Shown in pieces: positions 13,944-15,456 of a stretch of 15,456 nt of DNA. Position 1 is the first letter of the stretch; every line of letters begins with the position of its first letter. The translations under genes and the position numbers were made by a program. The DNA is from Deltaproteobacteria bacterium (lineage in GTDB: Bacteria > Desulfobacterota > Desulfobulbia > Desulfobulbales > BM004): NCBI GenBank assembly GCA_019313095.1, contig JAFDBU010000279.1, positions 1 through 15,456 of the forward strand, given 5' to 3'. The notes under the pieces are model-generated. The model made no database searches, was not told the origin of the DNA, and saw only the letters and a program-made list of their open reading frames with translations.

Positions 13944-14423
13944 ATGATTACCATCGGCGTTCTCTCTGATACACATCTCATTCAAGCGGACAAATGGTTC
14001 AGCAAAAAGGCGCAGCAGTGCTTTGCAGATGCAGATATAATCCTGCATGCCGGAGACCTGACAAGTCTTTCGGTGCTTGAACCTTTTGCAGGAAAAACAA
14101 TCCATGCTGTGCATGGCAACATGTGCAGCCCTCAGACCAGGAAGATATTGCCTGTCAGCAAGATTTTTACAGTAGGCAATTTCCGCATAGCCCTCATACA
14201 TGGTGCCGGCTACATGCATAATATAGAAGATAGGCTATATGATGCTTTTGCACCGGTTGACTGTATTGTTTACGGGCACACACACCGGCCTGTCTGTCAA
14301 CGCTATGGTCCAACGCTCATGGTAAATCCGGGCAGCTTCACGGCCACGGGAACCTATGCCATCATAACGGTTGAGCAAAACAGCATAAAAGCCAGAATAT
14401 ACTCTATAGGGGACCTGCTGTGA
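13944..14423 (+). CDS. YfcE/MJ0936-family metallophosphoesterase
   Basis: A 159-residue calcineurin-like phosphoesterase with all five metal-site motifs: D9 and H11 in LSDTH, D38 in HAGD, N59 in VHGN, H86 in LIHG, and H112/H114 in GHTH. Size and layout match small YfcE-like phosphodiesterases, which act on phosphodiesters with a binuclear metal (often Mn or Ni); the natural substrate is unknown. The ATG at 13944 is 9 bp after the DUF4139 stop and has no visible Shine-Dalgarno sequence, so translation may be coupled. Its TGA overlaps the GTG of the HIT gene. Confidence 0.92.
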   Translation: MITIGVLSDTHLIQADKWFSKKAQQCFADADIILHAGDLTSLSVLEPFAGKTIHAVHGNMCSPQTRKILPVSKIFTVGNFRIALIHGAGYMHNIEDRLYDAFAPVDCIVYGHTHRPVCQRYGPTLMVNPGSFTATGTYAIITVEQNSIKARIYSIGDLL

Positions 14424-14920
14424 AAAACCTCTGGGCGCCATGGAGAATGTCTTATATCAAGAAGCAGGAACCGCTGGACAAAGGCTGTATCTTTGAAGCC
14501 GGCTCAGCCAAATCTTATGATAAAGAAAGCTTACTCCTGTATCGTGATGCTCTGATCGTGGTTTTTTTGAATCGCTTTCCATATGCAAATGGACATCTGC
14601 TTCTTGCACCCAGCCGACATATAGGTGATATTAATGACCTGTTGCCGGAGGAAAGCTCGGAACTGTTTAACATGATGGGACAATCAATAAATATTTTACG
14701 GAAGCATTATAAACCGGCTGGCTTCAATGTCGGCCTCAACCTTGGTAAAATTGCCGGAGCCGGCCATCCGGACCATCTGCATTTTCATATAGTGCCTCGC
14801 TGGGAGGGGGATCATAATTTTATGACCGTGATTTCTGAAGTACGGACAATACCCCAGCATATTGAGAATACCTTTGATCTGCTCCTGCCTGATTTTCAGG
14901 CTTTAATCTCATCAATGTAA
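14420..14920 (+). CDS. HIT-family nucleotide hydrolase or phosphorylase, AP4A phosphorylase-like
   Basis: A 166-residue HIT protein. The HIT motif is HLHFHIVPRW, with H119, H121 and H123; the nucleotide-site segments NRFPYANGHLLLAPSRHIGDI and NVGLNLGKIAGAGHPD precede it. The opening LWAPWRMSYI is shared by bacterial AP4A-phosphorylase-like HIT proteins. In many of these a CxxC zinc pair follows (GCIFC); here it reads GCIFE, so the second cysteine is missing. It probably cleaves dinucleoside polyphosphates or related nucleotides. The start is GTG at 14420, sharing GTGA with the stop of the metallophosphoesterase, with an AGGGGA about 7 nt upstream. Confidence 0.9.
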   Translation: MKNLWAPWRMSYIKKQEPLDKGCIFEAGSAKSYDKESLLLYRDALIVVFLNRFPYANGHLLLAPSRHIGDINDLLPEESSELFNMMGQSINILRKHYKPAGFNVGLNLGKIAGAGHPDHLHFHIVPRWEGDHNFMTVISEVRTIPQHIENTFDLLLPDFQALISSM

Positions 14921-14950
14921 AGAGTGCGTGGTTCCCTGCAACGAATGATA

Positions 14951-14982
14951 AAAATTTAATATCTTAATGTTAACTAAATTTT
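14951..14982. repeat. AT-rich inverted repeat upstream of mutS
   Basis: AAAATTTA at 14951-14958 and TAAATTTT at 14975-14982, perfect 8-bp arms with a 16-nt loop, between the HIT gene and mutS. The stem is all A-T, so it is a poor terminator; it may be simply the AT-rich promoter region of mutS. Confidence 0.3.
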
Positions 14983-15002
14983 GTAATAAATAATAAAAAT
15001 CC

Positions 15003-15456
15003 ATGACAACAACACCCAAAATAACCCCCATGCTGCAGCAGTATATGGAGATCAAAGCTGCCTATGAGGACACTATCCTTTTGTACCGCATGGGAGATTT
15101 TTATGAGATGTTCTTTGATGATGCCGTGACTGCTGCAAAAATCCTCGGCATAACACTTACTTCCCGCAGCAGCAAAAATGACAGGAACAAAATACCCATG
15201 TGCGGCGTCCCACACCATGCCGTCTCATCTTACCTGGCCAAACTGGTTAAATCAGGCCACCGGGTTGCGGTTTGTGAACAGGTGGAGGACCCGCGCCAGG
15301 TAAAAGGTGGCAAAATAGTTAAGCGTGATGTGGTACGGGTGGTAACCCCCGGCGTAACAACTGAAGAGCAGCTTCTTGACGATAAAAGCAACCGCTACCT
15401 GGCTGCGGTCTCATGCCTGGAGAACAAGTCGACTGCACAGTACGGCGCCGGCTACC
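15003..15456 (+). CDS. mutS: DNA mismatch repair protein MutS, N-terminal part
   Basis: The first 151 codons of MutS, open to the right edge. The mismatch-recognition domain I is complete in its key parts: ITPMLQQYMEIKAAY, then YRMGDFYEMFFDDAV with the Phe-x-Glu that contacts the mismatch (F33, E35), IPMCGVPHHAVSSYLAKLV, VAVCEQVEDP and VVRVVTPGV, with the same spacing as E. coli MutS. The ATP-binding C-terminus lies outside the window. The ATG at 15003 has no Shine-Dalgarno sequence in an AT-rich upstream region; a second ATG at 15030 is possible but would remove conserved residues. It does not overlap the HIT gene (82 bp gap), so it may have its own promoter. Confidence 0.96.
   Translation, partial: MTTTPKITPMLQQYMEIKAAYEDTILLYRMGDFYEMFFDDAVTAAKILGITLTSRSSKNDRNKIPMCGVPHHAVSSYLAKLVKSGHRVAVCEQVEDPRQVKGGKIVKRDVVRVVTPGVTTEEQLLDDKSNRYLAAVSCLENKSTAQYGAGY

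Overview
The window looks like chromosomal DNA of a Gram-negative, probably anaerobic, bacterium; I would guess Desulfobacterota (the former Deltaproteobacteria). The evidence is indirect: Kdo/LPS genes (kdsA, kdsC, lptC), an AmmeMemoRadiSam protein, a two-CW protein, a zinc-ribbon rhomboid, an EF-P plus EpmA pair and a decayed PAS sensor ending in a Cys-rich tail. No rRNA, tRNA, CRISPR array, intact transposase or phage gene is visible.

Layout. (1) 1-2518, minus strand: a tight run of an enoyl-ACP-reductase-like SDR, an OleA-like thiolase (beta-ketoacyl synthase III fold), amrA, and the first 21 codons of a further gene. (2) 2519-2769: divergent intergenic region with a convincing pyrG promoter that would give an almost leaderless mRNA. 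(3) 2770-6637, plus strand: pyrG, kdsA, kdsC, lptC, a CTP/Kdo/LPS-transport operon that stops at lptC; kdsD, lptA and lptB, frequent neighbours elsewhere, are absent. (4) 6638-7597: a scar-like stretch with a PAS-sensor remnant carrying two frameshifts, a gene-free patch with a REP-like hairpin, and a small two-CW protein gene on the minus strand. (5) 7842-8723, minus: an exported protein made almost entirely of 11 MORN repeats. (6) 9048-10394, plus: an unrecognised 122-residue protein with a long leader that holds a two-codon ORF, a clear intrinsic terminator, then a zinc-ribbon rhomboid protease. (7) 10406-12093, minus: efp followed by epmA, separated by a striking 134-bp imperfect inverted repeat whose 16-bp outer arm includes the efp stop codon. 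(8) 12486-15456, plus: exported DUF4139 protein, small metallophosphoesterase, HIT-family protein, then mutS running off the edge.

How the parts fit. PyrG makes CTP, which is used (by KdsB, not in the window) to activate the Kdo made by KdsA and KdsC; LptC helps carry finished LPS to the outer membrane. EpmA lysylates EF-P on the lysine of its PGKGQA loop so that ribosomes pass polyproline stretches. The SDR/OleA-like pair is probably a dedicated lipid pathway. The most unusual signals are the loss of the first active-site tyrosine in that SDR, the efp-epmA inverted repeat, the leaderless-looking pyrG, and the minimal ORF ahead of the unknown gene at 9048. No clear new multi-gene defence or mobile system was found.
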